From: an uncultured Bacteroidota bacterium
GTDB lineage: Bacteria; Bacteroidota; Bacteroidia; Chitinophagales; Chitinophagaceae
Assembly: GCA_903837525.1 (NCBI GenBank)
Contig: CAILUU010000020.1
Location: forward strand, 37,061 to 101,060
Direction of reading: 5' to 3'
Length of the DNA: 64,000 nucleotides
How positions within the stretch are numbered: position 1 is the first letter of the stretch; each line of letters starts with the position of its first letter. The notes under the pieces are model-generated. The model was not told the origin of the DNA. It saw only the letters and a list, made by a program, of their open reading frames with translations, and searched no databases. This document shows, in pieces, positions 19,304 through 29,279 of this stretch. Both the position numbers and the translations under genes were made by a program.

Positions 19304-20644
19304 ATGAATCAGAGAATCGTCATTTTAGGCGCAGGCGAAAGCGGAGTAGGAGCTGCAATTTTAGCAAAATTGCAAGGGTACGATGTTTTTGTTAGCGACA
19401 GTGGAAAAATTAAAGACGAATTCAAAAAAGAGTTAACTCAATATAAAATTGAGTTTGAAGAAGCAGAACATTCTGAAGAAAAAATTTTTAGTGCCAAGGA
19501 AATAATGAAAAGCCCTGGCATCCCTGAAAAAAACGAATTGATAAAAAAAATAAGAGCAAAAGGAATAGAAATAATTAGCGAAATAGAATTAGCATATAGG
19601 CATAAAGGAGATAGTAAAGTAATAGCAATAACAGGCAGTAACGGAAAAACAACAACTACTTCACTTATTTATCATATATGCAAAACTGCCAATTTAGATT
19701 GTGCTCTTGTAGGAAATATCGGGTTTTCATTTGCAAAGCAAGTAGCTGTTGAGCCAAAGCCATTGTATGTTGTAGAGATTAGTTCTTTTCAATTAGATGA
19801 TATAAAAACATTTAAACCAGATGTAGCTGTGCTAACAAATATTACCGAAGATCATTTAGATAGATACGAGTACAATATTAAAAATTATATAAATAGCAAA
19901 TTTAAAATTATACAAAATCAAACTCAGGAGGATGTATTTATATATTCTTTAGATGATGAAACAACAAACCAAAACATTACTAACTATTCCATTCAATCAA
20001 CATTAGCCCCATTCACCATGAGTAAACAACTGCCACAAGGAGCCTATTTGCTTAACGCAAAAATGCACTTAAAATGGAAAAACGAAGAGATGCAAATGAA
20101 CATATCTGACTTTGCAATTAAAGGAAAACATAATCAATATAATAGTATGGCAGCAAGCTTAGCCGCAACAGCGGTGGACATTAGAAAAGAAAAAATTAGA
20201 GAAGCACTACAAACATTTGAAAGCTTAGAGCATAGAATGGAACCCGTAGTAACCATAAAAGGAGTAGAGTTTATTAATGATAGTAAAGCTACAAACATAA
20301 ATAGTACTTGGTTTGCTTTGGAAAGTATGGAAAAGCCTACTATACTTATTTTAGGTGGTGTAGATAAAGGAAATGATTACTCTTTAATTAAAGATTTAGT
20401 AAAAGAAAAAGTTAAAGCAATTGTGTGTATGGGTACCAATAACTTAAAAATCCATCAAGCATTTGGAGAGGTTATGCCGCTCATTGTAAATACATCAAGT
20501 ACATCAGAGGCAGTACAGGCAGCTTTTCACTTTGCCGAAAAAGGCGACTGTGTATTATTAAGTCCTGCATGTGCAAGTTTTGATTTATTTAAAAATTATG
20601 AGGATAGAGGAAATCAATTTAAACAAGCAGTAAAAGAATTATAA
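19304..20644 (+). CDS. murD: UDP-MurNAc-alanine--D-glutamate ligase
   Basis: A 446-residue Mur ligase that adds D-Glu to UDP-MurNAc-L-Ala. The N-terminal UDP-binding fold begins VILGAGESGVGAAILA; the ATP site is AITGSNGKTTTT near residue 106; the third domain has SLEHRMEPV and INDSKATN. It is followed without spacing by ftsW. Confidence 0.95.
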   Translation: MNQRIVILGAGESGVGAAILAKLQGYDVFVSDSGKIKDEFKKELTQYKIEFEEAEHSEEKIFSAKEIMKSPGIPEKNELIKKIRAKGIEIISEIELAYRHKGDSKVIAITGSNGKTTTTSLIYHICKTANLDCALVGNIGFSFAKQVAVEPKPLYVVEISSFQLDDIKTFKPDVAVLTNITEDHLDRYEYNIKNYINSKFKIIQNQTQEDVFIYSLDDETTNQNITNYSIQSTLAPFTMSKQLPQGAYLLNAKMHLKWKNEEMQMNISDFAIKGKHNQYNSMAASLAATAVDIRKEKIREALQTFESLEHRMEPVVTIKGVEFINDSKATNINSTWFALESMEKPTILILGGVDKGNDYSLIKDLVKEKVKAIVCMGTNNLKIHQAFGEVMPLIVNTSSTSEAVQAAFHFAEKGDCVLLSPACASFDLFKNYEDRGNQFKQAVKEL

Positions 20645-21907
20645 TTGGCCCAAAACATAAATATAAAACAATTGTTCACCCCTTCATTTACAAATGTTGG
20701 TAGCAATCTTGCATCTAAAACCAAAGGCGATAAAGTTATTTGGGCAATTGTTGTAATCCTTACATTGGCAAGTTTGTTAGTTGTATATAGCAGTACAGGG
20801 TCCTTAGCATATAAATATAGTAAGAGTACTGAAAGCTATTTATTTAAACAATTTGCATTTATTGTGCTAGGCGTAATGCTTATTTATTTTGCACATAGAG
20901 TTAACTATACCATTTATGCAAGAGTAGCCAAAATTCTTTTTTTAATTTCTATTCCATTAATGATTTATACGTTGCTTTTTGGCTCAAGGTTAAATAGCGC
21001 AAACCGTTGGATAACATTGCCGGTCATAAATATGACTATGCAAACTTCTGACTTAGCAAAACTTGCCTTATTTATGTATTTAAGTTTACAACTAAGCCGT
21101 AAACAAGACGTAATAAAAGATTTCAAGAAAGGATTTTTACCCATCATTATTCCAGTTGGTATTATTTGTTTACTTATAGCACCAGCAAATTTATCTACTG
21201 CATTATTAGTGGGTGCAACAAGTTTGCTTTTAATGTTTATCGGAAGAATAAATACTAAACATATTTTAGCAACTATAGGCATAGGATTAGTGCCTATAAT
21301 ACTCTTAGTTTCTGTAGCAGTAAAATATTACGATAAAGTAGAGCAAAAACAAAAAGAGTTACCTGCAATTTTTTCTGGAGGAAGAATTCCAACCTGGATA
21401 AGCCGGATTCAAACATTTATATACACCGATAAAAATACCGACAGCGAAAAATTATATCAAACCAATCAAGCAAAAATTGCAGTAGCTAATGGCGGTTGGA
21501 TAGGTAAAGGGCCAGGCAATAGTACACAAAGAAATTTTTTGCCCCATAGTTACAGCGATTTTATTTATGCCATTATAATAGAAGAGTATGGTTTTTTAGG
21601 TGCATCATTTATGATGTTTATTTATTTATTGTTTTTGTATAGATGTATTCGACTGTACAGAAAATGCCCTTTTGCATTTGGAGCATTTTTGGCATTGGCA
21701 TTAAGTTTTACACTAGTAATACAAGCTATTGCCAATATGGGTGTAGCTGTAAATGCATTTCCTAATACTGGAGTTACATTACCCCTTGTAAGTATGGGAG
21801 GTAGTAGTTTTTTATTCACATGTTTATCTATTGGCATTGTATTAAGTGTTGCAAGAAATGTAGAACAGTTAGAAGGAAAAAATCAGGAGGTTGTTGTAAA
21901 TGAGTAA
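20645..21907 (+). CDS. ftsW: Septal peptidoglycan polymerase FtsW
   Basis: A 420-residue SEDS-family glycosyltransferase with about ten membrane segments. It polymerises lipid II with FtsI at the septum. Typical stretches are VYSSTGSLAY near TM1, ANRWITLP, GPGNSTQRNFLPHSYSDFIYA and the NTGVTLPLVSMGGSS motif near the end. The start is TTG directly after the murD stop; an ATG start would lose TM1. Its end overlaps the start of murG by 8 bp. Confidence 0.95.
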   Translation: MAQNINIKQLFTPSFTNVGSNLASKTKGDKVIWAIVVILTLASLLVVYSSTGSLAYKYSKSTESYLFKQFAFIVLGVMLIYFAHRVNYTIYARVAKILFLISIPLMIYTLLFGSRLNSANRWITLPVINMTMQTSDLAKLALFMYLSLQLSRKQDVIKDFKKGFLPIIIPVGIICLLIAPANLSTALLVGATSLLLMFIGRINTKHILATIGIGLVPIILLVSVAVKYYDKVEQKQKELPAIFSGGRIPTWISRIQTFIYTDKNTDSEKLYQTNQAKIAVANGGWIGKGPGNSTQRNFLPHSYSDFIYAIIIEEYGFLGASFMMFIYLLFLYRCIRLYRKCPFAFGAFLALALSFTLVIQAIANMGVAVNAFPNTGVTLPLVSMGGSSFLFTCLSIGIVLSVARNVEQLEGKNQEVVVNE

Positions 21908-22988
21908 AAAAATAATTATAGCAGGTGGCGGAACTGGTGGGCATATTTTTCCTGCTATTGCAATTGCGAATGCGTTGAAAAAAATTGACGATAAAATAGA
22001 AATATTATTTGTAGGAGCAAAAGGAAAAATGGAAATGGAAAAAGTACCGCAAGCTGGATATAAGATTGAAGGGTTAGCTATTGCAGGCTTTAATAGAAGT
22101 TCTTTGATAAAAAATATTGGTTTACCCTTTAAGTTGATAAAAAGTTTTTTTCAGGTAAGACGAATTTTTAATACGTTCAAACCAATCGCTGTAGTTGGCG
22201 TTGGGGGTTATTCAAGTTTCCCTGTATTAAAGTATGCACAAACAAGAGGTATAAAAACATTTATACATGAAAGTAACTCGTTTGCCGGAAAAAGTAATAT
22301 TCTTTTAGGGAAAAATGCTACAAAAATATTTGTTGCTACCGATGGTATGGAAAAATTCTTTAAAGCAAATAAATTAAAAATAACAGGAAATCCTGTCAGA
22401 AAATTAATTGTAGAAAATAATATAAGTCGTACAGAAGCAATTGAATTTTTTAAATTAAGCCCAAATAAAAAAACAATTTTATCAATTGGAGGAAGCCTTG
22501 GTGCAAAAAGTATAAATGAAGCTATTAATAAGTATATTAATGAATTTGAAAAAAATGAGTTACAATTAATTTGGCAAACGGGTAAACCTTGTGCAACTAC
22601 AGCACAACAAACAGCAAAAGGTAGCGCCAATATTTATACAAGTGATTTTATAACCAACATGGAATATGCTTATGCCGCAGCCGATTTAATAATTAGCCGA
22701 AGTGGCGCAATGGCAATTGCTGAAATATGCGTAGCTAAAAAACCTACCATTTTTGTGCCTTATCCATTTGCAGCAGAAGACCATCAAACGGTAAATGCAC
22801 AGAATTTAGTTAATAAATCTGCTGCACTTACCATAAATGATAATGAGGCGTTAGATAAATTAGTAAGTAGCATTATAGCATTATCAAATAACCTTGAAAA
22901 ACAACATACATTAAAACAAAACATTGCAAAACTTGCCATAATCAATGCCGATGAGGTTATTGCAAACGAAATATTAAGTGTAGTATAA
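21900..22988 (+). CDS. murG: UDP-GlcNAc: lipid I transferase MurG
   Basis: A 362-residue GT28 enzyme that makes lipid II at the cytoplasmic membrane face. The N-terminal GGGTGGHIFPAIAIA loop, the HESNSFAGKSN region, GGSLGAKSINEA, and the C-terminal ISRSGAMAIAEIC with FVPYPFAAEDHQ are all present. It overlaps ftsW by 8 bp and precedes murC by 2 bp, so the three are tightly coupled. Confidence 0.97.
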   Translation: MSKKIIIAGGGTGGHIFPAIAIANALKKIDDKIEILFVGAKGKMEMEKVPQAGYKIEGLAIAGFNRSSLIKNIGLPFKLIKSFFQVRRIFNTFKPIAVVGVGGYSSFPVLKYAQTRGIKTFIHESNSFAGKSNILLGKNATKIFVATDGMEKFFKANKLKITGNPVRKLIVENNISRTEAIEFFKLSPNKKTILSIGGSLGAKSINEAINKYINEFEKNELQLIWQTGKPCATTAQQTAKGSANIYTSDFITNMEYAYAAADLIISRSGAMAIAEICVAKKPTIFVPYPFAAEDHQTVNAQNLVNKSAALTINDNEALDKLVSSIIALSNNLEKQHTLKQNIAKLAIINADEVIANEILSVV

Positions 22989-22990
22989 AA

Positions 22991-24427
22991 ATGAAAAAAG
23001 AACTTAACGAAATATTCACGACGTTGCTCCAGTTAACCTTTCAGGGGGTGGATGGGGTAAAGGGTTCTGTCTTTTTTATTGGAATTGGGGGAATAGGGAT
23101 GAGTGCACTTGCTCGTTATTTTAATGCAAAGGGTATAAATGTTTCTGGTTACGATAAAACAGAAACGTTACTTACTAAACAATTACAAGCAGAGGGCATT
23201 GGGGTACATTACGAAGATAATATTGACTTAGCAGATAAAAATGCATCCTTTATTGTATACACACCTGCTGTTCCTAAAAACCAATCGCAGTTAAATTATT
23301 TTATTAATAATAACTATACGGTTGTAAAACGAAGTGATGTTTTAGGTGCTATTACAAGTAGCTCGTTTAATATCTGCGTAGCAGGCACTCACGGCAAAAC
23401 AACGACTAGTAGTATGGTTGCACATTTATTGCAACATAGTGGTTATGGGTGTAATGCATTTTTAGGAGGTATTGCAGTTAACTACAATAGTAACTTTTGG
23501 TCGTCGTCAAATAATGTTTGTGTGGTAGAGGCAGATGAATATGATCGAAGTTTTTTAAAACTTAATCCTGATGTAGCAATAATTACAGCAATAGATGCCG
23601 ATCATTTAGACATTTATGGTACTGCCGAAAATGTAGAAAATGCATTTATAGAATTTTCTACAAAAATAAAAAAAGGCGGTTGTTTATTGCTAAAATATGG
23701 TTTAAAAAGAAGTAATGATTTTAATGTAAAAGATACATGTACATATAATGCAACTGATACTAATGCAAATATTTATGCGCAAAATTTAACTATACATAAT
23801 GGCAGTTACACATTTGATGTTGTAAATAAGTATTGGACAATTAACGATGTTACGTTAAATATGGGAGGCTTACACAATGTCGAAAACATAATAGCAGCCA
23901 TAGGCGTAGCTAAATATTTAAAAATAAGTGATAATAAAATTAAAGAAGCAGTGAGCGAATATAAAGGCGTTAAACGCAGATTTGAATATATTATTAAAAA
24001 CGATGAGCTTGTTTTTATTGATGATTATGCACATCATCCAGATGAGTTAAACGCTTTATTAAATGGAGCTAAAAACTTATTTCCAACAAAAAAATGTACC
24101 ATTATTTTTCAACCTCATTTATATAGCCGTACCAATGATTTTGCAGATGGGTTTGCTTCAGCTTTAGATGAAGCGGATGAAATTATTCTTTTACCCATTT
24201 ATCCGGCAAGAGAATTACCTATGGTTGGAGTGAGTAGCGATATGATAATGCAACGAATGAAAAATAAAAATGTAAAAGTGATAGCCAAAGAAAATATTGC
24301 TCATTATTTAATGTCGTTAAAACAAATAAATGCAAAGGAAAATGTTGATGGTGTCTTTATTACTGCAGGCGCAGGCGATATTGATACATTAGTAAACCCA
24401 ATAAAAGAAATATTGAATAAAAAATAA
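22991..24427 (+). CDS. murC: UDP-MurNAc--L-alanine ligase
   Basis: A 478-residue Mur ligase that adds the first L-Ala to UDP-MurNAc. FIGIGGIGMSALAR marks the UDP-binding domain, CVAGTHGKTTTSSM the ATP site, EADEYDRSF the metal-binding region, and DDYAHHPDE with IFQPHLYSRT the C-terminal domain. The first 25 residues before the Rossmann start are extra and may not all be native. The TAA stop shares its last base with the ATG of ftsQ. Confidence 0.95.
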   Translation: MKKELNEIFTTLLQLTFQGVDGVKGSVFFIGIGGIGMSALARYFNAKGINVSGYDKTETLLTKQLQAEGIGVHYEDNIDLADKNASFIVYTPAVPKNQSQLNYFINNNYTVVKRSDVLGAITSSSFNICVAGTHGKTTTSSMVAHLLQHSGYGCNAFLGGIAVNYNSNFWSSSNNVCVVEADEYDRSFLKLNPDVAIITAIDADHLDIYGTAENVENAFIEFSTKIKKGGCLLLKYGLKRSNDFNVKDTCTYNATDTNANIYAQNLTIHNGSYTFDVVNKYWTINDVTLNMGGLHNVENIIAAIGVAKYLKISDNKIKEAVSEYKGVKRRFEYIIKNDELVFIDDYAHHPDELNALLNGAKNLFPTKKCTIIFQPHLYSRTNDFADGFASALDEADEIILLPIYPARELPMVGVSSDMIMQRMKNKNVKVIAKENIAHYLMSLKQINAKENVDGVFITAGAGDIDTLVNPIKEILNKK

Positions 24428-25551
24428 TGCAGCATTTAAAAACATATAAACTAAAACAAATTTTATTTGGCATACTGTGGCTTTTACTAGCTATAGCTGC
24501 AATTGTGTTGTTAGTTGCTGCCATTAATAAAAAAGAAGAAAAAAAATGTAAATCGATTGAAATAGAACTTAAAGGTAAGGGTAATAATTTCTTTGTTGAA
24601 GAGGCAGATGTATTAGCAATGATGACAAAACTACAAACAAATGAAATTATAGGGAGTCCAATAAATACAATCAATATTAGGTTATTAGAAACCGAGTTAG
24701 AAAAATCAATTTGGATAAAAAAAGCAGAATTATTTTTTAATAATAACGAAGTGCTAAAAGTAAGCATTGAAGAAAGAGAACCTATTGCAAGATTATTTTC
24801 CACTAGCGGCACATCGTTTTATATTGATAGCATGCTTTTTAAATTACCCTTAAGTGATACGTATAGTGCTAAAGTACCTGTTTTTACTGGCTTTCCTTCA
24901 GATAAAACAATATTGAGCGAATTGGATAGCATTATTTTAAAGCAAGTCAAACGCTTAAGTATGGCAATTCAAAAAGATTCTTTTCATACTGCAATGATTG
25001 AACAAATTGATATTACCCCACAACTTACGTTTGAATTTATACCCAAAATTGGTAACCAACTAATACAATTTGGTACAGCTACTGATATTGATGCTAAACT
25101 ATATAAGTTAAAATTATTTTATAAAAAAGTAATAGCAGTTGAAAGTTGGAATAAATATAGTACAATCAATTTGCAATATGCTAATCAAATTATTGCAAAG
25201 CGAAGAGGAGTCGAAGATGTAACTGCAGATTCGTTAAAAGCCATACAGCTAATGCAACAAATTGCAACCATTGCAGAAAAACAAGCAAGCGATAGTTTAC
25301 AAACCATACTAATAGATAATAGTAATAATACAACCGATAGTACAATTATTCAACAAAGTATAGAAAGAGATGAAGAAGCTGTTGTGCCTGGTTTCAATAC
25401 CATTGAAGAGCCTATTTTAGCAAAACCCTTAAATCCAAAACCGCAAGCTGTTGTTGCAAAACCACCAACCCCTAAACCAATGCCAAAAGTTGTAAAACCA
25501 AATCCAGCAAAACCAATTGTAAAACCAAAACAACCCGTTACAAAAAATTAA
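24427..25551 (+). CDS. ftsQ: FtsQ-like division protein with Lys/Pro tail
   Basis: A 374-residue bitopic protein: a short cytoplasmic part, one membrane helix (about 11-31), a POTRA-like domain (about 38-110, with SIWIKKAELFFNNNEVLKVSIEEREPIAR split around residue 85-115) and a beta domain to about 265. The last 40 or so residues are almost only Pro, Lys, Ala and Val. FtsQ links FtsL/FtsB to the divisome in the periplasm. The call rests on topology, POTRA-like motifs and position. The tail is longer than in E. coli FtsQ. Confidence 0.88.
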   Translation: MQHLKTYKLKQILFGILWLLLAIAAIVLLVAAINKKEEKKCKSIEIELKGKGNNFFVEEADVLAMMTKLQTNEIIGSPINTINIRLLETELEKSIWIKKAELFFNNNEVLKVSIEEREPIARLFSTSGTSFYIDSMLFKLPLSDTYSAKVPVFTGFPSDKTILSELDSIILKQVKRLSMAIQKDSFHTAMIEQIDITPQLTFEFIPKIGNQLIQFGTATDIDAKLYKLKLFYKKVIAVESWNKYSTINLQYANQIIAKRRGVEDVTADSLKAIQLMQQIATIAEKQASDSLQTILIDNSNNTTDSTIIQQSIERDEEAVVPGFNTIEEPILAKPLNPKPQAVVAKPPTPKPMPKVVKPNPAKPIVKPKQPVTKN

Positions 25552-25623
25552 TAAAATCGATGGTACTAAAACTACCAAAAGAATAAATAACTCAACTAAC
25601 ACAAACACAAAACAAACACAATT

Positions 25624-26991
25624 ATGAATCAAGAACAACCCATTATTGTAGGCTTAGACATAGGCACTACAAAAATTGCAGCCATAGCTGGCCGCAAAAA
25701 TGAATACGGCAAGTTAGAAATTTTGGGATTTGGTCGAGCCAATAGTAATGGCGTACAACATGGTATGGTACTAAATATTGACCAAACTATTAAGGCTATT
25801 GAATTAGCTTTAAAAAACTGTTACGACAGTAATCCTAATTTAGAAATTGGCGAAGTATATGTTGGTATAGCTGGCCATCATATTAAAAGCTTACAAACCC
25901 GTGGGGATATTGTACGCCAAGCCGTTGACGATGAAATTAGTCAGCAAGAAATTGATAGGCTAGTAGCCGATCAATATAGAACCTATATACCAGCTGGCGA
26001 TCAAATTATTGATGTAATTCCTCAAGAGTTTACAGTTGATAATTTTCAAAACATTCCAAATCCAATAGGATATAGTGGTGTAAAAGTTGGTGCAAATTTT
26101 CATATTATAACTGGCGATAAAAATGCCATTCGAAATATCAATAGAAGTGTAGAAAAATCTGGATTAAAAACAAAAGACTTAGTCCTACAACCATTAGCAT
26201 CTGCCGCAGCAGTAATGTGTGATCAAGATTTAGAAGCAGGTGTAGCCATTGTGGACATTGGTGGTGGTACAACAGACTTAGCAGTATTTTATGAGGGAAT
26301 ATTAAAACATACAGCAGTAATTCCGTTTGGTGGCGAAAATATTACTAACGATATTAAAACAGGTTTAGGGGTTTTAAAAACGCAAGCCGAACAAATGAAA
26401 GTACAGTTTGGAAGTGCATTAAGCGACGAAGCAAAATCAAATGCATTTATTACCATACCAGGTTTACGTGGTATGGCACCAAAAGAAATATCGGTTAAAA
26501 ATTTAGCATCAATTATACAAGCTCGTATGAGTGAAATTATGGATTTTGTAACCTATCACTTAAAGCAAGTAGGATTAGATACTCGTATGTTAAATGGCGG
26601 CATAATCCTTACTGGTGGAGGCTCTCAATTAAAGCACTTAATTCAATTAACAGAGTACATTACCGGGTTAAATGCACGAATTGGGTATCCTAATGAGCAC
26701 TTAGCTGGTGGTCATATTGATGAATTAGCAAAGCCAATGTATAGTACTTGTATAGGATTAATTTTAAAAGGCTACAACGATTACGAAAATAAAAATAAAC
26801 AGTTTGAGCAAACCTTTAAACAAGTTGCTATTCCTAATGGACTACAACAACAACCAATAGACGAAACCTTAGATGTTGTAGAAAACGAAACAGTAAAAAG
26901 CAAAGAACGTAAAACATTAAAAGGTTTTATGGATGGTTTTAAAAATGGCTTAATTGATTTGTTTAAGGAAGAAGAAGACGCTAAGTTGTAA
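25624..26991 (+). CDS. ftsA: Divisome actin FtsA
   Basis: A 455-residue actin-fold ATPase that tethers FtsZ to the membrane. VGLDIGTTKIAAIAGR (phosphate 1), the SHS2 1C domain around residues 85-165, VAIVDIGGGTTDLAVF (phosphate 2) and the GIILTGGGSQLKHL adenosine motif are all clear. The C-terminal end (LKGFMDGFKNGLIDLFKEE) looks like the amphipathic membrane-targeting helix. ftsZ follows after 137 bp that contain a small hairpin. Confidence 0.96.
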   Translation: MNQEQPIIVGLDIGTTKIAAIAGRKNEYGKLEILGFGRANSNGVQHGMVLNIDQTIKAIELALKNCYDSNPNLEIGEVYVGIAGHHIKSLQTRGDIVRQAVDDEISQQEIDRLVADQYRTYIPAGDQIIDVIPQEFTVDNFQNIPNPIGYSGVKVGANFHIITGDKNAIRNINRSVEKSGLKTKDLVLQPLASAAAVMCDQDLEAGVAIVDIGGGTTDLAVFYEGILKHTAVIPFGGENITNDIKTGLGVLKTQAEQMKVQFGSALSDEAKSNAFITIPGLRGMAPKEISVKNLASIIQARMSEIMDFVTYHLKQVGLDTRMLNGGIILTGGGSQLKHLIQLTEYITGLNARIGYPNEHLAGGHIDELAKPMYSTCIGLILKGYNDYENKNKQFEQTFKQVAIPNGLQQQPIDETLDVVENETVKSKERKTLKGFMDGFKNGLIDLFKEEEDAKL

Positions 26992-27082
26992 AATTGAATA
27001 AAAAAACTAACCCAAAATGCAGCAATATTTTTCTTTCTTACTAATTGAAAAATTTACGTTGTATAAATTCTAACAACTTTCC

Positions 27083-27103
27083 ATATTTCTATAAAAGAAA
27101 TAT
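27083..27103 (+). promoter_or_regulatory. Small hairpin in the ftsA-ftsZ spacer
   Basis: An 8-bp perfect stem, ATATTTCT with AGAAATAT, and a 5-base loop, ending 25 bases before the ftsZ ATG. There is no T-tract, so it is not a terminator. It could shape the ftsZ leader. Confidence 0.3.
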
Positions 27104-27128
27104 AGAGTGAGTTTAAAACAAACAAATT

Positions 27129-29042
27129 ATGATACATTTTGATTTACCAAAAGATCAATCGTCCATCATCAAAGTAATTGGTGTAGGAGGTGGCGGCAGC
27201 AATGCAGTAAACCACATGTTTTCGCAAAATATTGAAGGTGTAAACTTTATTATTTGTAATACTGATGCACAAGCTATTGCACAAAGTAAAGTACCTAACA
27301 AAATTCAATTAGGGCCACATTTAACCCAGGGGCTTGGTGCAGGTGCCAATCCAAAAATTGGTAAAGAGGCTACTGAAGAAAGTTTAGAAGAAATAAAACG
27401 CATATTAGAAGTAAATACCAAAATGGCATTTATTACTGCAGGTATGGGTGGCGGTACAGGTACAGGGGGAGCACCAATCTTAGCAAAAATTTGTAAAGAT
27501 TTAGGTATATTAACTGTGGGTATTGTAACTACTCCATTTGCTTATGAGGGCAAAAAAAGAATAGCACAAGCAGAGGAAGGAATTATGTTATTGAAAAATC
27601 ATGTAGATACTTTATTGGTAATAAGCAATGATAAATTGCGTCATCAATTTGGTAATTTAAAAATGAAGGAAGCATTTGCAAAAGCTGATAATGTATTAGC
27701 AACGGCTGCAAAATGTATTACCGATGTTATAAATAGTACGGGTCAAATTAATGTGGATTTTGCCGATGTATGTACCGTAATGAGTAATGGCGGAGTTGCT
27801 ATTTTAGGAAGTGCAAGTGCAGAAGGGGAAAACAGAGCACAAACTGCCATTGAGAATGCTTTAAATTCCCCATTATTGAATGATAATGATATACGTGGAG
27901 CTAGATGGATTTTAATAAATATAAATTCTGCCGAAGGCGAACATGAGTTTACCATGGATGAAGTTGAAGTTATTCAAAATCATTTAATAGGGCAAGCTGG
28001 TGAAGATACCGATGTAATATTAGGCCTTGGGTATGATAATACATTAGGCAGCGAATTAAGTATAACACTTATTGCTACAGGTTTTGAGCATAAAGACCCT
28101 TTTGCTAAAACTGCACTTCTAAAAAATGAGGTAACCGAAAAAAAGGATGAAAAAATTGTAATGACCTTGCAAATGCCGTCAAAAGACGAAAAGAAAGTTG
28201 CCTCAAAACCAGTGTTATTATTTGATGAACTAGATGAAGAAAAAGCCATAGCAGAAATTACAGAGTTACCTGTTGAAGTTAAAGAAGATGTGATGATGCC
28301 AACATTGGTAGAAATAATCAAGGAAGAAATAGAAGTAAAATTACCAAGTAAAATTACTGTAGATAAATTAGACGAAACTCCAATATTCTTTGAAATATCT
28401 TCGGCATCAGATCAGGTTCCAGTAATAGAATTTGATATTCCACAAAATCCCATCCCTTCCGAAAAATTAATCGTAGCAAATGCTACATCCAATCCAACTA
28501 ATTTAGTCGAAAAAGAAATTTTTGATAATAAAGATGCTAGCAAGCCCTTTTCGTCGGGGGTGCAATTGGCCAAACCAGCACAAATATATGTGGAGGAAAA
28601 GCCTAAATCAGAATCCAATACGAACGATGAGCAGCTTCCGTTGCATTCAACTGTAAAGGAAGACGAAACTGAGCAAGAAGAAATGAAATTGGTGGTAAAG
28701 ACCCATCAAGTGGCGGAGGAAGAGCAGCCTGTTCAACTTACTCAGCCCATTTTAATGTCTACTGTTGAGGAACTTGCACCGCAGGACGAAGCAGAAGAAC
28801 TTAGGCGCCGTAATATAGCTCGAATTGCAAAACTGCGTAATTTGTCATTCAATATTAACGCAGTCGATCCAAACAACGAGTTTGAAACGGTACCTGCATA
28901 CCTTCGCCGCAATATGGAATTGCATAATTCCATTGCCGATGTTGAAAGTTTTTATAGCAACTATACTGTAAAAACCGACGAAAATAATCAGGCCGAAATA
29001 AGTACTATTAATACATTTTTAGATGGTAAAAAGCCAGACTAA
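27129..29042 (+). CDS. ftsZ: Tubulin-like division GTPase FtsZ
   Basis: A 637-residue FtsZ. The GTPase and T7 domains fill about residues 1-320 (IKVIGVGGGGSNAVNHM, ITAGMGGGTGTGGAP signature, DFADVCTVM). Then comes an acidic, Glu/Lys/Pro-rich linker of about 240 residues, and a VPAYLRRN segment near 592, the Bacteroidota form of the C-terminal interaction peptide, with about 38 further residues. E. coli FtsZ is 383 residues, so most of the extra length is linker. It closes the dcw cluster. Confidence 0.97.
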   Translation: MIHFDLPKDQSSIIKVIGVGGGGSNAVNHMFSQNIEGVNFIICNTDAQAIAQSKVPNKIQLGPHLTQGLGAGANPKIGKEATEESLEEIKRILEVNTKMAFITAGMGGGTGTGGAPILAKICKDLGILTVGIVTTPFAYEGKKRIAQAEEGIMLLKNHVDTLLVISNDKLRHQFGNLKMKEAFAKADNVLATAAKCITDVINSTGQINVDFADVCTVMSNGGVAILGSASAEGENRAQTAIENALNSPLLNDNDIRGARWILININSAEGEHEFTMDEVEVIQNHLIGQAGEDTDVILGLGYDNTLGSELSITLIATGFEHKDPFAKTALLKNEVTEKKDEKIVMTLQMPSKDEKKVASKPVLLFDELDEEKAIAEITELPVEVKEDVMMPTLVEIIKEEIEVKLPSKITVDKLDETPIFFEISSASDQVPVIEFDIPQNPIPSEKLIVANATSNPTNLVEKEIFDNKDASKPFSSGVQLAKPAQIYVEEKPKSESNTNDEQLPLHSTVKEDETEQEEMKLVVKTHQVAEEEQPVQLTQPILMSTVEELAPQDEAEELRRRNIARIAKLRNLSFNINAVDPNNEFETVPAYLRRNMELHNSIADVESFYSNYTVKTDENNQAEISTINTFLDGKKPD

Positions 29043-29112
29043 ATTATTGCCGTTTGCTGTTGTGTAGCATGCGGCATTATCTTTTTGTTTGTGTTTGGTT
29101 ATTTATATTGTG

Positions 29113-29142
29113 AAACCCCATTCGCCCCGGCGGATGGGGTTT
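29113..29142 (+). terminator. Hairpin after ftsZ
   Basis: A stem of AAACCCCAT with ATGGGGTTT around an inner CGCC/GGCG stem, 71 bases after the ftsZ stop. The stem is strong but the T-run after it is poor (TTGTGTT), so termination is likely but not certain. Confidence 0.5.
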
Positions 29143-29221
29143 GTGTTATGTATTTGGCAGACTGAAGCCAATAAATACATAAACATAGGTTATGTAGAAA
29201 GAAAAAATTGATATGGGATAA

Positions 29222-29263
29222 GAAAAAAAAATGCACAAACATATTTACCAGCATGTTTGTGCA
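29222..29263 (-). terminator. Terminator of the 132-residue secreted protein gene
   Basis: Read on the minus strand: a perfect 11-bp stem (29253-29263 with 29232-29242, TGCACAAACAT type), a 10-base loop and a run of Ts (29222-29231). It begins 17 bp after the minus-strand stop. Confidence 0.85.
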
Positions 29264-29279
29264 AATAAATAATACGGGG

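Noticed and set aside
24360..24812. 150-codon antisense frame over murC/ftsQ
   Set aside because: It mirrors a strongly conserved gene in the opposite direction; A/T-rich DNA yields such shadows often.
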